Source: Parapristionchus giblindavisi (lineage: Eukaryota; Nematoda; Chromadorea; Rhabditida; Diplogasteridae). From it: a stretch of DNA of 64,000 nt. Below the pieces are notes generated by a model, which saw nothing but the letters and a program-made list of their open reading frames with translations, had not been told where the DNA came from and made no database searches. The DNA is taken from NCBI GenBank assembly GCA_943737045.1, contig CALSFV010000236.1, positions 660,001-724,000 on the forward strand, in the 5' to 3' direction. A program made the translations under genes and the position numbers. Every line of letters begins with the position of its first letter. Positions within the stretch are counted from its first letter, which is position 1. Of this stretch, positions 11,701-23,335 are shown piece by piece.

Positions 11701-14700
11701 TGTAAAATTAATCATTTTTCGTTCGGGTGCCCCCTGTAGAATCGACCTCCAGGTACCCCGCCCATGTATTATGGACACCATACATTTTCGGTACCATCGC
11801 CGTCTATTTATATATAGTGGGTCAATTCTCGAAATAGGGTGGGTTGATTCACAAAATTCCTTATTTTCGCTTAAAAAATCGTCATTTTTAGCTTAATTTT
11901 TTATCAAGTGGCCTAAAATGGGCCTTATATAGTGGGTCAATCCTCGCACTGCGAGGGTATGGCAATGTATGATGGACACATTTTTTTAATCAAAAAATCG
12001 ATAATCAATTCACAAACCTCCCACAGCTCGCGGAGTCGCACCATCTGCTCTTCGTACTCAAACTCTTGTTGAGCTGCCCATTCAGTGTACTGATTCTCGA
12101 GCTGCAATAATAATAATAATAATAATAATAATATTAATTAAAAATAGATTTTAGAGGGGTGTACAGCAATGAGACAGCAATCTCATACTTCACTATTCGC
12201 TCAATGTTTGCAATTAGCGCATATTCACAGTTATTAGTCATGCACTAGCCCTGGTAGATTCCAGTTTCTGCTATGATTCATTATAGGAATTATCTATAGT
12301 TCATCCAATGGTTGCACATTTTCGGCTTCAAAATAACTAATAAACAGACGCATGGGTAGAAAAGTAAAAAAGTACGCTGCGAATTACGAAGTCTTTTTTA
12401 CGAAAACACGAGCGCATTTTGTGAAAACCTGACCGCATTTTGCAAATCTGTAATGTAGCTATTCGACTTATGAAGATATGTCTAAAGTTAGATTGAAAAC
12501 TGCTTGAGATAAGCATAGCATAAGCACACTTGGTTTGTAGTCAATAAAATATTTAAATAATTATCGTACCCCCTTTCTGACATCCTCCACACTCTCGAGG
12601 AATCCTCCCGACAGAACTGTATTCTCATCTTTCGCATCCACTTCGAGCACAGCGACAATCTCACTCGAGTACTCTGTTAGTCCTTCAAATGAACATCGAG
12701 TAAACTACAGTTCAGCTACATTGTGGGCCGAGCTCCATTTATGCCCATGTATGATTCGAGCCATAAGTATAAGACTGTAATCAATGGTCTTACCCATACA
12801 TGGGCGTAAACATGGGGGTGCCCCCCCCCCCTGTAAAAATTGACGTTTAGGTGAAATTTTTGAAGAAAAAAGTGAAGGCCCCCTGTACAATTAACCATTT
12901 TTCGTTCGAATGCCCCCTGTAGAATCGAGCTCCAGGTACCCCGCCCATGTATGATCTTACCCATTCTATCGATCCACGTCTGCATCTCTCCCTGTACCTC
13001 CTGGAGACGACCGATGCGTGAGTCAAGTAGCTATAAATATATTGAATTAAATTAAATATATGCATAATTAATAAAACAAATATTGTTGTTGTCGCGATTA
13101 ATGGCGACCTGGCTGAACCAAATCGGCGGAATAAAAATATTTAAATGTAAAAAAGCAATGTAAATTACCGTAGCCATCTCTTCGCATCGATCACGAAGTT
13201 TGCACGTAACCAGACGAGGAGCGAGCTGAAATACAAAACTTATTGTACATTCTTCGAGCCTACTCCCCCTTTAATAATAATAATAATAATAATAATAATA
13301 GAAATAATACTACAGTAACGGCCAATAAGAATGCAACAACGTGTTTTTTGAGTGTAACTTTGCTTGTATGCAACCAATCGGCGTAATTTTTTGATATGTT
13401 GTGCGCACAGGTCTTACTGTCATATTGTGTAAGAAAAAGAGCGACGTTTCTGAAAAATCAGAAAAATTTAATGAATTTATTGATTTCCGTGATTCTCACA
13501 TTTTGAACCATTATTTGTGTTTATTTTTTTTTGCTTGTTTTCATTGTGCTGAAAAATTGTTTTATGTTTTCAGGAGATAGGGCGGCTAAAGGACTGTGAG
13601 AAACTCAGTCGATCAAATCGACAAGCCATTGCTAGACGCCGGGCCATGGGCATGAAGTTGGTTCACTTGGCAAAGCAGTACAAGACGGATCTAGAGATGA
13701 TCTCCTGCTCTGGGAATCGTCCAATTCGGACAAAAATCTCTTGAATGCCTCCCCCGACAAGTTCGAAGATCGGCACATTCCTCAAAAAGATCAGCTAACC
13801 CCCGAAAATCTGTGGTCCGGGAACGCGCGCAAAGATTGCTTCGGGTCGTTTTCCTCTTGGAATACTCTGCCCCGAGGCATGCTAGAGCGCCCAAACGGCT
13901 GCATCACCTTCGCCTAGACCTCTATGAACTCCTCCTTCCTCATAATGATCTCAGCGCTATTCAGCGGGTCGATATCGCCCGCATGGAATGCTCCCCACAT
14001 CATCACGGAACCAGCCCCATGCTTCATAGTGGGAACTTGGCACTTTTCACCGAATTTTGGCACTTTTCACCGAATTTTGGCATCATGGTCGGACGAGAGC
14101 ATGTTTCTGATGTTAAGAACGTACGAAATTATCCATGTGAGGCGCTCTATAGGATCCAGATACGATGAAATGTATCATGTTCCCACTATGAAGCATGGCG
14201 CTGGTTCCGTGATGATGTGGGGAGCATTCCATGCGGGCGATATCGGCCCGCTGCATAGCGCTGAGATCATTATGAGGAAGGAGGAGTTCATAGAGGTCTA
14301 GGCGAAGGTGATGCAGCCGTTTGGGCGCTCTACCAAGCCTCGGGGCAGAGTATTCCAAGAGGAAAACGACCCGAAGCAATCTTTGCGCGCGTTCCCGGAC
14401 CACAGATTTTTGGGGGTTAGCTTTGCTGATCCTTTTGAGGAATGTGCCGATCTTCGAACTTGTCGGGGGAGGCCTTCCAGAGATTTTTGTCCGAACTGAA
14501 CGATTCGGAGAGCAGGAGATCATCTCTAGATCCGTCTTGTATTGCTTAACCAGGTGAACCAACTTCATGCCCATGGCCCGACGTCTAGCAATGGCTTGTC
14601 GGTCTGATCGACTGAGTTTCTTAGAGTCCTTTAGCCGCCCTATCTACTGAAAACATAAAACAATTTTTTCAGCACAATGCAAACAAGCAAAAAAATAAAC

Positions 14701-14940
14701 AAAAATAATGGTTCAAAATGTGAAAATCGCCGAAATCAATAAATTCATCAAATTTTTCTGATTTTTCAGAAACGTCGCTCTTTTTCTTACACAATATGAC
14801 GGTAAGACCTGTGCGCACAACATATCAAAAAATTACGTCGATTGGTTGCATACAAGCAAAGTTGCACTCAAAAAACACGTTGTTGCATTCTTTTTGGCCG
14901 TTACTGTATATAATGCCAGAATATCATATGCACAACCCAA

Positions 14941-14983
<43 letters not shown>

Positions 14984-17272
14984 AACTCACCACGTCATTA
15001 TCCGGCACGGACACCATACTATCATCGTCCGAGATTTGTCCCAGACGAGAAGAGAGCAATTCGAATCGACGAGCTACCTGGAACAAATTTATCAAATTTG
15101 TAAATTAATTACTTTCTAAAATTCACAAATATACGTTATACAGCTCAATTGCAAACATGCCAAAATAAAAGAAAGGCGGAAAAGACTCCTCATTTTACAC
15201 ACTATCGCCATTTTTCGGGGTTTTTGAAACCGAAATTCTGTAATAAATCATAATCGCTCAGAAATTCTCTCCCTTCCTTGTTTACGCGATGCCATTGTAT
15301 CATACATGGGCGGGGTACCTGGAGCTCGATTCTACAGGGGGGGGGGGGATACGCACGAAAAATGGTTAATTTTACAGGGGGCCTTCACTTTTTTCTCAAA
15401 AATTTCACTTAAAAGTAATTTTTTACAGGGGGCATTCCACAAATTTTCGAAAAGCACTAATTTTACAGGGGGCACCCCCATGTCGGCGCCCATGTATGCA
15501 TTGTATCTTTATGTCACGTTTTTGCGCGATATAATTTTTTTTAAATAACATAATAAATTAACAAAATTACCGTATTCTGCTCCTCGAGCAGTCTTCTTCG
15601 CTCCTCCTGAAGATCTTTCAGATCCGATTCCAGGGCCTTCCACTGCAAATGAGGCAATGAGTGCATACATAAATTCTCCATGTTCATACTTTTACTGACA
15701 AAAGTAACGTCACAAGAGGGTGAGGGTTGGCAAACGCCTCACAATAATTTGATGTCAAGTTTTTCGGCAAATGGTTCGCTACTGTCCATTAATACGGCCT
15801 CTGATCTAACCTGTTTGATCGACTTGTCGTTATAAAGATGGAATGGGAATGGAGGCATGTCGAGCTCTTTCCGCATCTCTTCAACCTTAATTTAAACGAA
15901 TTTATTTATTAAACATGTACGATTCTAATCGCATTATTATGAATTTCGCAAACAGAATAAAGTGGTACGAATAGTTGTTCCGATCTGCCACCGTCGTACA
16001 AAAGAATTCTGCGTTTATGAGATAATGAAGACAACTGTGAACTGTGAAAGAAGGCATACCTTGGGTGCGAATGTAGCACACTGATCTTGTACTGTAGTGA
16101 CCATCGCAAGTTCAGAAGAGACCTGAAAGATTTAAAAGTAAATATAAGATAAATAAAGCCAAATTAAGTCCCAAATGCGCTATATATGCACTGAATAAAG
16201 GAGTAAAAAAGAACCGTTGTAAAGTGACTGCTTTAGGCAAAACGTAACGTAAAACAACCACTAGAACCGTTTGTGCTCTTACAATAAATAGAAACAATAA
16301 AAATAATAATAATACGAACCATATCGCTCAGCAGCGTCTCCATATGGCTGTAGGCGGTCTGCACTCGAGATAATCTGATAAGAACGGAAATATTAACGAC
16401 ATAATTAACAGGGTGATAAGACCACAATCAATCGTCCCTTCACTTTTCCAATGAACTCTCGAACAGACAACACGGCACGTGAAATGAAGAGGTTGAGTTT
16501 GTTGCTTGGCCCAGGCTATTATGTAATTCAAATACAAACTCATCCCTGACGTGATTGACAGCGCAGAAGAACACAATGAATGACGAATGGGAGGGGGGAG
16601 TTCAGAATGGATTGGGTCAAAGAAACAGAGGAGTGCCGATAAAGATGCCCTTGATTGGGAATTGATAAGCGACCTACCTCGATGTTTCATCCATGTGCAC
16701 TCGGTCCCACATACTATTCAGTTCCTTGATCGTGTTTCTACAAAGAATATTGATTGATAGGTGAATGATTGGTTGATCGACTTACTTGATATCACGAAGG
16801 ATATCATCGGTTCTATCGAGTACGGAGAGACGACGTCGAGCTCTCTGTTGAGGACATAGATGCTCGATTGTTGCTTTGGAGATGGAATTGACGATCGCGA
16901 TCCTGATATTGGCATAATTGGTCTTCCTTGACATACAAGCCGTGATAGAGTTGATAAATATCCATATTAAAATATATAGCAAAGAAGTAGTTGTGCCATA
17001 GAACGGTATGAGAAAATGCACAGAAACAATTACAACGTTTTCATGGGTAAAGCAGCATTCAATTCATCGAACTAGTATTATATTTATCATCAAAACAACC
17101 AATAACTATTTCACAAGCTAGTTCTCGGATGCGCATCAATTGTGGAAATTCAGAAAATGAATTCTTACTTTAGACTATCATCTACTCCGAGGTCCTTCCA
17201 TACATCTTCAAGTGACTCGATGCGATCCCTGATCCTCTGTGCTTTGTCCCTCGGAGATAAGCTGTCCTCCAT
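8447..17272 (-). CDS. PRC1: PRC1/Ase1/MAP65-like microtubule bundler, copy A (complete, 584 aa)
   Basis: Nineteen exons: 17272-17169, 16902-16786, 16737-16678, 16374-16320, 16122-16060, 15885-15811, 15642-15571, 15077-14991, 13225-13169, 13030-12961, 12682-12570, 12101-12018, 11549-11445, 10776-10636, 10197-10089, 9709-9633, 9381-9317, 8960-8801, 8587-8447. All phases agree and the sum is 1755 nt. Landmarks: IKELNSMWDRVHMDE near residue 80, ELDMPPFPFH, a coiled-coil rod, a spectrin-like domain from about residue 300, and the family signature KYTNRGGSL near residue 392. The C-terminal tail (about 485-584) is basic and Ser/Pro-rich with Cdk-type sites (SPTK, SPGK), as expected of a protein kept inactive by Cdk1 until anaphase. 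Human PRC1 is of similar length (about 620 aa). The start is set by an acceptor (ATATTTGCAG) one base upstream of the ATG. Introns carry MITEs and a Tc1-like fold-back. Confidence 0.92.
9003..9148. repeat. Palindromic MITE (CAGGGTAATATTATAG ends)
   Basis: CAGGGTAATATTATAGCAAGTAG is mirrored by CTACTTACTATAATATTACCCTG. It lies in the PRC1-A intron before exon 8960-8801. Confidence 0.65.
9410..9635. repeat. Tandem repeat, about 47 bp, about 5 copies
   Basis: Units of GGCACAGTACAGTATTTGAT plus a TACCGTA block recur from about 9415 to 9630, right up to the donor of PRC1-A exon 9709-9633, so the donor sequence GTACAG belongs to the last unit. Confidence 0.7.
9944..10042. repeat. Palindromic MITE, family F (AGCTAATTT...CTCCGC...)
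   Basis: Inverted halves around CTCTCCGCATTGGCAAT / GATCAGAGCGGAG with ends CACACCCAAGCTAAT and GAGCTTGGGGTGT. More copies are near 27388, 28888, 30568, 31760, 35424, 38672, 43874 and 45548. Confidence 0.7.
11028..11219. repeat. MITE, family D, 8-bp direct flanks
   Basis: CATAGGTGGGCGCG...GCGTGCCCACCTATG flanked by TGCCATGG on both sides. It is the best preserved of the three family D copies in the PRC1 introns. Confidence 0.75.
11321..11400. repeat. Short MITE, family A
   Basis: CATACGTGGG...CCTACGTAT with AATCAATC flanking both ends; an internally deleted relative of the copies at 24166 and 25516. Confidence 0.6.
11579..11770. repeat. MITE, family B (ATACATGGGCG...CGCCCATGTAT)
   Basis: The ends and the internal CCCCCTGTA / TACAGGGGG-type blocks match copies at 12796-12952 and 15302-15498. 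Confidence 0.65.
11795..11960. repeat. MITE, family C
   Basis: Holds ATATAGTGGGTCAAT twice and ends GCACTGCGAGGGTAT. It is related to 2290-2448 in inverse order. Confidence 0.6.
12796..12952. repeat. MITE, family B, inserted next to a splice donor
   Basis: ATACATGGGCG...CGCCCATGTAT is flanked by GTCTTACCC on the left and ATCTTACCC on the right. The right flank is the 5' splice site of PRC1-A exon 13030-12961, so the target duplication made a second donor-like GGGTAAGA at 12788-12795. Confidence 0.7.
13313..14906. mobile_element. Fold-back Tc1/mariner-type element
   Basis: Two arms of about 797 bp mirror around position 14109. Ends CAGTAACGGCC / GGCCGTTACTG are bounded by TA on both sides, as in Tc1/mariner insertions. 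Each arm carries a piece of the transposase DNA-binding region (SNRQAIARRRAMGMKL, seen at about 13600-13690) on one strand and a catalytic-region piece on the other (GAGSVMMWGAFHAGD at about 14190-14240; ENDPKQSL at about 14360). Several stops are present. The element is non-autonomous and lies in the PRC1-A intron between exons 8 and 9. Confidence 0.8.
15302..15498. repeat. MITE, family B, 9-bp target duplication
   Basis: ATACATGGGCGGGGTACC...GGCGCCCATGTATG flanked by CATTGTATC on both sides (15293-15301 and 15499-15507). Confidence 0.75.
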
Positions 17273-17697
17273 ACTGCAAATATGAATCTTTATTGGGAAA
17301 ACAGAAAACAAAATAAAACAAGTTCAAAAACCTAAAATTTTACCATTCTGTGGGTTCCTCTGAAATATTCATCATTGTGGAATGGTGTGAAGATTCTCCT
17401 TAGAACTGTTGATAAGTTAAAAATGTTGAATTTCAATCGATAATGAAGAAAATTCGATGAAAGAATCACACGCGTCCGTAAATTCTCGCGCTGAATTAAT
17501 TCAAAATCCTGTTTCGTGGTGAGACGCGAGCCGATGTTTAATATTTGGCATTTTGCCAATTTCTCATGAAATTTTTACCTTTTTTTAAAACTTTTATTAA
17601 AATTGTTACATTTCATTGTTTTGTTGTTATTTCAGCTTATTTTAGATTTATCAATTTTTAATAACCTACTGAGTGGTTCTTATTTTTTAGAATAACA
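17273..17697. promoter_or_regulatory. Shared divergent promoter region of PRC1-A and NOC3L
   Basis: The two start codons face away from each other with 425 bp between them. Both ends carry acceptor-like sequences: ATATTTGCAG on the minus strand one base before the PRC1-A ATG, and TATTTTTTAG ending at 17690, seven bases before the NOC3L ATG. These look like spliced-leader trans-splice sites. The sequence between is AT-rich; no TATA box position is certain. Confidence 0.6.
17681..17690 (+). promoter_or_regulatory. Likely spliced-leader acceptor of NOC3L
   Basis: TATTTTTTAG lies 7 nt upstream of the ATG with no in-frame upstream exon. A pyrimidine-rich acceptor directly before a start codon is the usual sign of trans-splicing in nematodes. 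Confidence 0.6.
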
Positions 17698-20600
17698 ATG
17701 GGGACGAAGTCGAAATCGCTCGAGTCTAAATCTCGGGAGGAGAAGTTGAAGATGATGAAAACGAAGCAAACTCGAAAGTTAACGCGAAAACTGAGTCGCA
17801 TGGAAAAGAAGGGCAAACTCAGGAAGGGAGTAATTGATAAGATCAGAGACATCAAGGACGCCAAGTCTGTTGACTCTCGTAAACGCATTCGAAACGTTAG
17901 TTTTAACGATTAACTGTCATGTTCTGCTGTTGCTCCGATTACAAGCAAAAATACTCTTGTATTATTTAATATTTCCTCTACTATTCTTGTCTTGAAAGTG
18001 TCAGCAAACTAGTAAATAATGAGATAATCGGAGATATTGTTTAGGTCGAGGAAGACTACTTTGATGATCGCGATCTTCACTTCAATGATGATCAAGAGGA
18101 CTGCCTTCCATTGGATATGTTGGATGCTGATATAGACTGGGAGAATAGTGCGTTCGCTACGTCGAAGAGACGAAGACTGGAGAAAGGTACACTTTATAGT
18201 TTCTTCAACTGGTTAATATCTTACACTGAAGATGCGAAGGAGATTGGAAGTGCCTGCTTGTTAAAAGTTATCCTCTGATTCTCTGTAATTTTGCATATCA
18301 CATTACTGCATTTTGATTGTTAATTCCAAAGGAATGGAACATTTGTTCGACGCCGACCTAACATGTACTGTCAACTAAAATATCTTTATTATTTTTAAAA
18401 TTAAATTAATATTGTATATTTAGAAGCGCAAGATGAAGCTCGCGAAGATGCCGACGATCTCGAAGGTCAACGTCGCCGTTTCGAAGGTATCTTTATATGT
18501 TTTGTTGTCCTTATTTTTTGTTCAACGTGAACTCACTTCATCGTTTTAATGTTATTATATTCTAAATAGTAATAGTTTTGTCTCCGGAACGACCGCTTTA
18601 GTTGGTGTTAGGCGTCATCTCATACCGTTGGTCATACCGTTGCTTCGCACATTCAGGATATAAAATGCAAAATGTGCAAAAAGGATAATGCATATACACA
18701 TTAAGGATTATCTTTCTCTTAATATGCACATTTGGAACATTTTCCCTGTGTACTATACCCTTTTACATCCTGAATGTGCACGCTACAAATGCCCTGAGCA
18801 CTAATGAAATCTATTCTTACTACTGTTATCATTCAGGCCAATTGGACGATGATGAAATGGAATTGTTGCCGATCAAACTCAAGGATGGTACACTGCTCAG
18901 ACCGACACAAAAGGTACTGTAAATATTCATTCATGCTTTACTATTAGTTATTTGCCCACTTTTGTAGCGTCATCACTTTGAGCAAAACCCGAGCTTGGTT
19001 TATTTTCGTTAATTATTTAATTATTCATTATTTCCAGAAAGAGAAAAAGAAGGAGGATGAAGATGATGAGGATGGTGGAGATGGAGAACACGAAGACAAA
19101 GTTGATGTAAGTGTATTTGATCGGTTTTGTTTAAATATTTAATTGATTTAACTTCCTAATCTTCCAACAATTGAGCACTATTTTAAAGTAATTTTATGTT
19201 TTAAAATAATTTAAAACACTCATACGAAAATAGTTTTCACCAGAGCGGGCATTAAACTTGGCTTGGGTATCCTTTTAAGCCGTCCAATTAACCATTGCCC
19301 CTTACAGCCTCTGGAGGGTCTGTCAGCAGCCGAGCTCGTTATCAAACGACGAGAGATGTTAGAGGAACAGAAACAGACGATCTCTGGTTACTCGATGAAT
19401 CTACTCGCTGATCCCCAGACTAATGTAAGAATTAGCTTTTTTTCTTTAATGTTTTCTATGAATAACACGATTTGTGTTGCTGTAACAATTTGTAGTATTA
19501 ATTTCATTAATTTCTGTATATTTTGAAATCATAGTTACTGTAGGCGTTCGTTATTTACCATATCCTCTTTTGTTCACTTACTCTTCTGCACTGGCTATTG
19601 ATATGATATATTATTTAAAATGTTTTATTTTCGTTTATTATTCGTATCCCTTTCAGATCAGTCGGTGGTATACCCCCCCCCCCATCCCCATCTGAATATT
19701 AATGCCGGTTATGATAAATTGAATTGAATTTCAGATCTTCAAACTGCGTGAACTCGTCAATCTGTGTTCCGGAAGCGGCGTTCATCCTCTCATCAAGGAG
19801 AGCGTACAGAAGTTGGCTATCGCGTCCACAGTTCAGGTACTACGGTATATCGATTATCGATTAATTTCATTTTCAAGCAACTTTATCGGCTGGTTAATTG
19901 TAGTGTAGCAGCTGGGTTGCTACAACAAAATTAACCAGCCGCAAAAGTGCTCATTTTTCTCATCCAAGTTGTATAGGTGAGATGATATTCTGACTCGTTA
20001 GAATACTGTGTAATCAGATTAGTTTCTATTCGTGCGTTTCGTGTGTTAGAGATTCATTCTCATAATAGGATTACGGTAGATCGGACTTACGATAACCTCA
20101 CCACAGTTGGAGTACTGTAAATCAATAAATCGATATTGCAGGTGCTGATCGATATCATTCCCGGCTACTCAATTCGTCCACTCTCGGAGACCGAGAAGGA
20201 ACAGCAAGTGACCAAGGAGACAAAGAAGCTCCAGACCTTTGAAGAAGCTCTACTCAGGTTTGTAGTTTGATCTTTGGTCTTTAATCTCGGTGAAGTAACA
20301 TTGTACCTATTTAGATATCACCTCAAGTTCCTGCAGTTGTGCGAGAAGAACTTCAAGCGTAAGTTGCCTTTATTTTTTTAAAAACGAAATTCTCTTTATT
20401 TTTCGTTACTTTATCAGTCAGATTAAAATGAAATGACGATGAAGGCATTGATGTCCGTCGCATTCAAAATGCCAAATCGGTGCGCTCCAATAACATCACA
20501 ATAATAATAATAATAATAATAATTTAAATAAATGTCAGTGACAAATACGTTAATTTAATGATAAACCAACAGTTCCAATGTTTGACCAAATGTTTGCAGC

Positions 20601-23301
20601 GCTCATAAGTGTTATTATTTAAATATTTGATTAAATAATCAATATCAGGTCTTCGTCCATCCCTCGACGCTTCCACCTTCTCCTCTACCATCGGTATGCT
20701 GTCCCTTCGTGTGCTGTGTCGTCTACTCACATCAGCCCCTCACTTCAATTACTCCACCAATATTGTCACTGCCATTGTGAAGATTGTGCTGAATGGACAC
20801 AAGGAGGTAGGGTTGGTGCGCCGATTCGTATATGGGCAATCCCGTCACATCTTTGTGACAGCAACCGTACTTGACACTTGATTAATTCCATATTTTAATA
20901 GATAGTTACCAAACTTAACTTAAAAGTTAAACGCTGACTTTGTGATGAATTTTGTAAAAAAATGTAAATTTTTTCCCGTTATCATGCAACGAACTTTCAC
21001 TCCAAGAGACGAAAAATGTGTGATATGGTTTTTTCCACAATTACATAAGCATATCTTTATTTTAAATGGATTTGCACATAAAGTTACCGTAAGTTAAGTA
21101 ATAAAGTTAAGTTAAGATAAAGTCATAAAGCTAAAGAAACCACTTTTCTTATCCACAAAACATTTCCCTATGTTCCCCAACAATTAGTTAGATTACAGGC
21201 AATCGACGAGGTGTGCACTACACTTGGGAAGCTGTTCAAGGACGATCTCCATCTCAAGATGTCCCTCTTCGCTGTTAGAGGTTACTGATTTTTTAGTACT
21301 GTTTGCAAAAAGAATAGAAGAAAATGATACATACTCTCACTTGTAAATGTATGTGCAACATTCACAATAATCGTTGCGAAATCTCTCATTAGTGCTGAAA
21401 AAGTCTGATTATGATATCATCATAAGGTGATGGTAATCGTAAAATTAATTCTTTCAAAGATTTTAGAATCAAGAATCTATCGCAAACTAATTTAAATTAT
21501 TTATTAAATTATTTTCAGCCGTTCATGATGTGGTGAAGATGAAGGTGTCTGCGGTGCCGCCCTCCCTCCTCTTCACTTTCCTCTCTCTCAAGATTAATGT
21601 ATGCGATTACGGTATCATGGTGGATTATTGATTTTTTATCATCAATAATTCATCGTCAATATTAGGATATGACTTGCGTTTTGTCACTGTGCATCTCATA
21701 TTATCGGAATATTGATTAGTGATTATCGATTGATTTTTGATTTATTGGCTATTGTTTGATTATCGATTAGTTCCGTTACAGAAGGTACAGAACGAGGACC
21801 AGAAGAGCGGGAAGGGTCTGCTCATCGGAAAGAAGCTACGACTGCAGAGGGAAAGGGGACAGAAGAGCAAGAGAAAGGTTAGTGAAATAGTATTACTCTT
21901 GAAGAGTAATTCTTGTGATACTCTTCTACATTTCCTTCACTGCTATTACAAATGTTCAAAATAAACTTCACGCATTTTAAGTAGACTATGTATTCCATTG
22001 CCTCAGCAGTGGACACTAATTCTAGTCTGCGCAATATAGAGGCAATCATAAACTGTTATCAGCCAGATGAACATCTTTATGATGTATAATAGTATGACCT
22101 GAATGTCATCAATTAGTTTTAATTAAAGGGAGTCTGCCAAGCAAGTCAAGTTGAGGTCATATAACTTATCTGATGAATTCGACATCATAAACATAAGTGA
22201 AAAAAAATATAAAGAAATTCTGAACGAATTATACAGTGATCTGAAGCGCGTGATCTGGAAACTTCCTAGTTTTATCGGCTTCGGCTGTACATGATCTGTA
22301 GATATCGGAACGATTTATTGTAAGCGTTGCTTCAAAAACATCTAAACTTTTCAAAAAAAAAATTTTTTTTTGACTTTGTCTAGTTGGCATCAGATTAAAT
22401 GATATTGAAGAGAATTTTTTGAATGGGAGTCTCCCTTTGAGCACTATTTAATCCGCTTATATTTGCGAGTGATGATGATTTAATCAATAATAGAATCTCC
22501 TTTACAGTACGATCGTCAGCTACAAAAGCTGGAGTGTGACCTCAAGGAGGTGGACGCTGCGGAGAGTCTCAGCACGAAACTGAAGACGGTACGGTAGTTT
22601 ATCGATTGAAATTGTAAATTCACTAGATCTAGTTACTTTTCTGCCCTTATACATATCACCTCTTATCATTATATTGGATGGAATAAATAAATAAATATGG
22701 TAAAGATCAAAGATCATTTACAGGCGACAGAGTGCATGAAGCAGGTCTTCCACATCTACTTCTCTGTTCTACGAAGAATGCCCTCACTCGCACTTCTCGA
22801 GCCAGTTCTTGAAGGTAGGTAGTAGGACCTGCGAGATTTTGGTTTCTGGTTTAGGATGAAAATTGGGCGTAGTCATTACCTCCAATATTGTATGGAGTTG
22901 TGGGGTCCTACATTATTTATCTATCAATCATAGCACTTCACTGCATTTCATGTGCTGTTGACGAATATGGAAAACCAGACGTTAGCTCCGCTAACGCGGA
23001 GCTCAATGTTCTGCAAGTTTCACGAACTTTCTGGAAGCTCGAAAGAAGAGAGAGAGGAGAGAACAGAGAAAGAGAGAGAGCGGCGGAGAGAGATAGCGCG
23101 CGCGACTTGTTTTAACATGAAATTTGTGGTGCGCGGCGGAGAGAGAGAGAGAGTGGTAGAGAAATAGAGAGAGAAAAGTGGGCGTGGCTTGAACAAACGC
23201 CATCACTATTGTGTTTTATTTATAGTGTATGATAAAAGTATCGAGAAGAATAGAAAATGAGAGTAGTTTCTCATGTTTGTTTATTGAACATATTGTTACC
23301 G

Positions 23302-23335
<34 letters not shown>

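Noticed and set aside
14113..14574. 153-codon minus-strand open frame
   Set aside because: It is a chimeric reading of one arm of the Tc1-type fold-back, joining pieces on incompatible strands.
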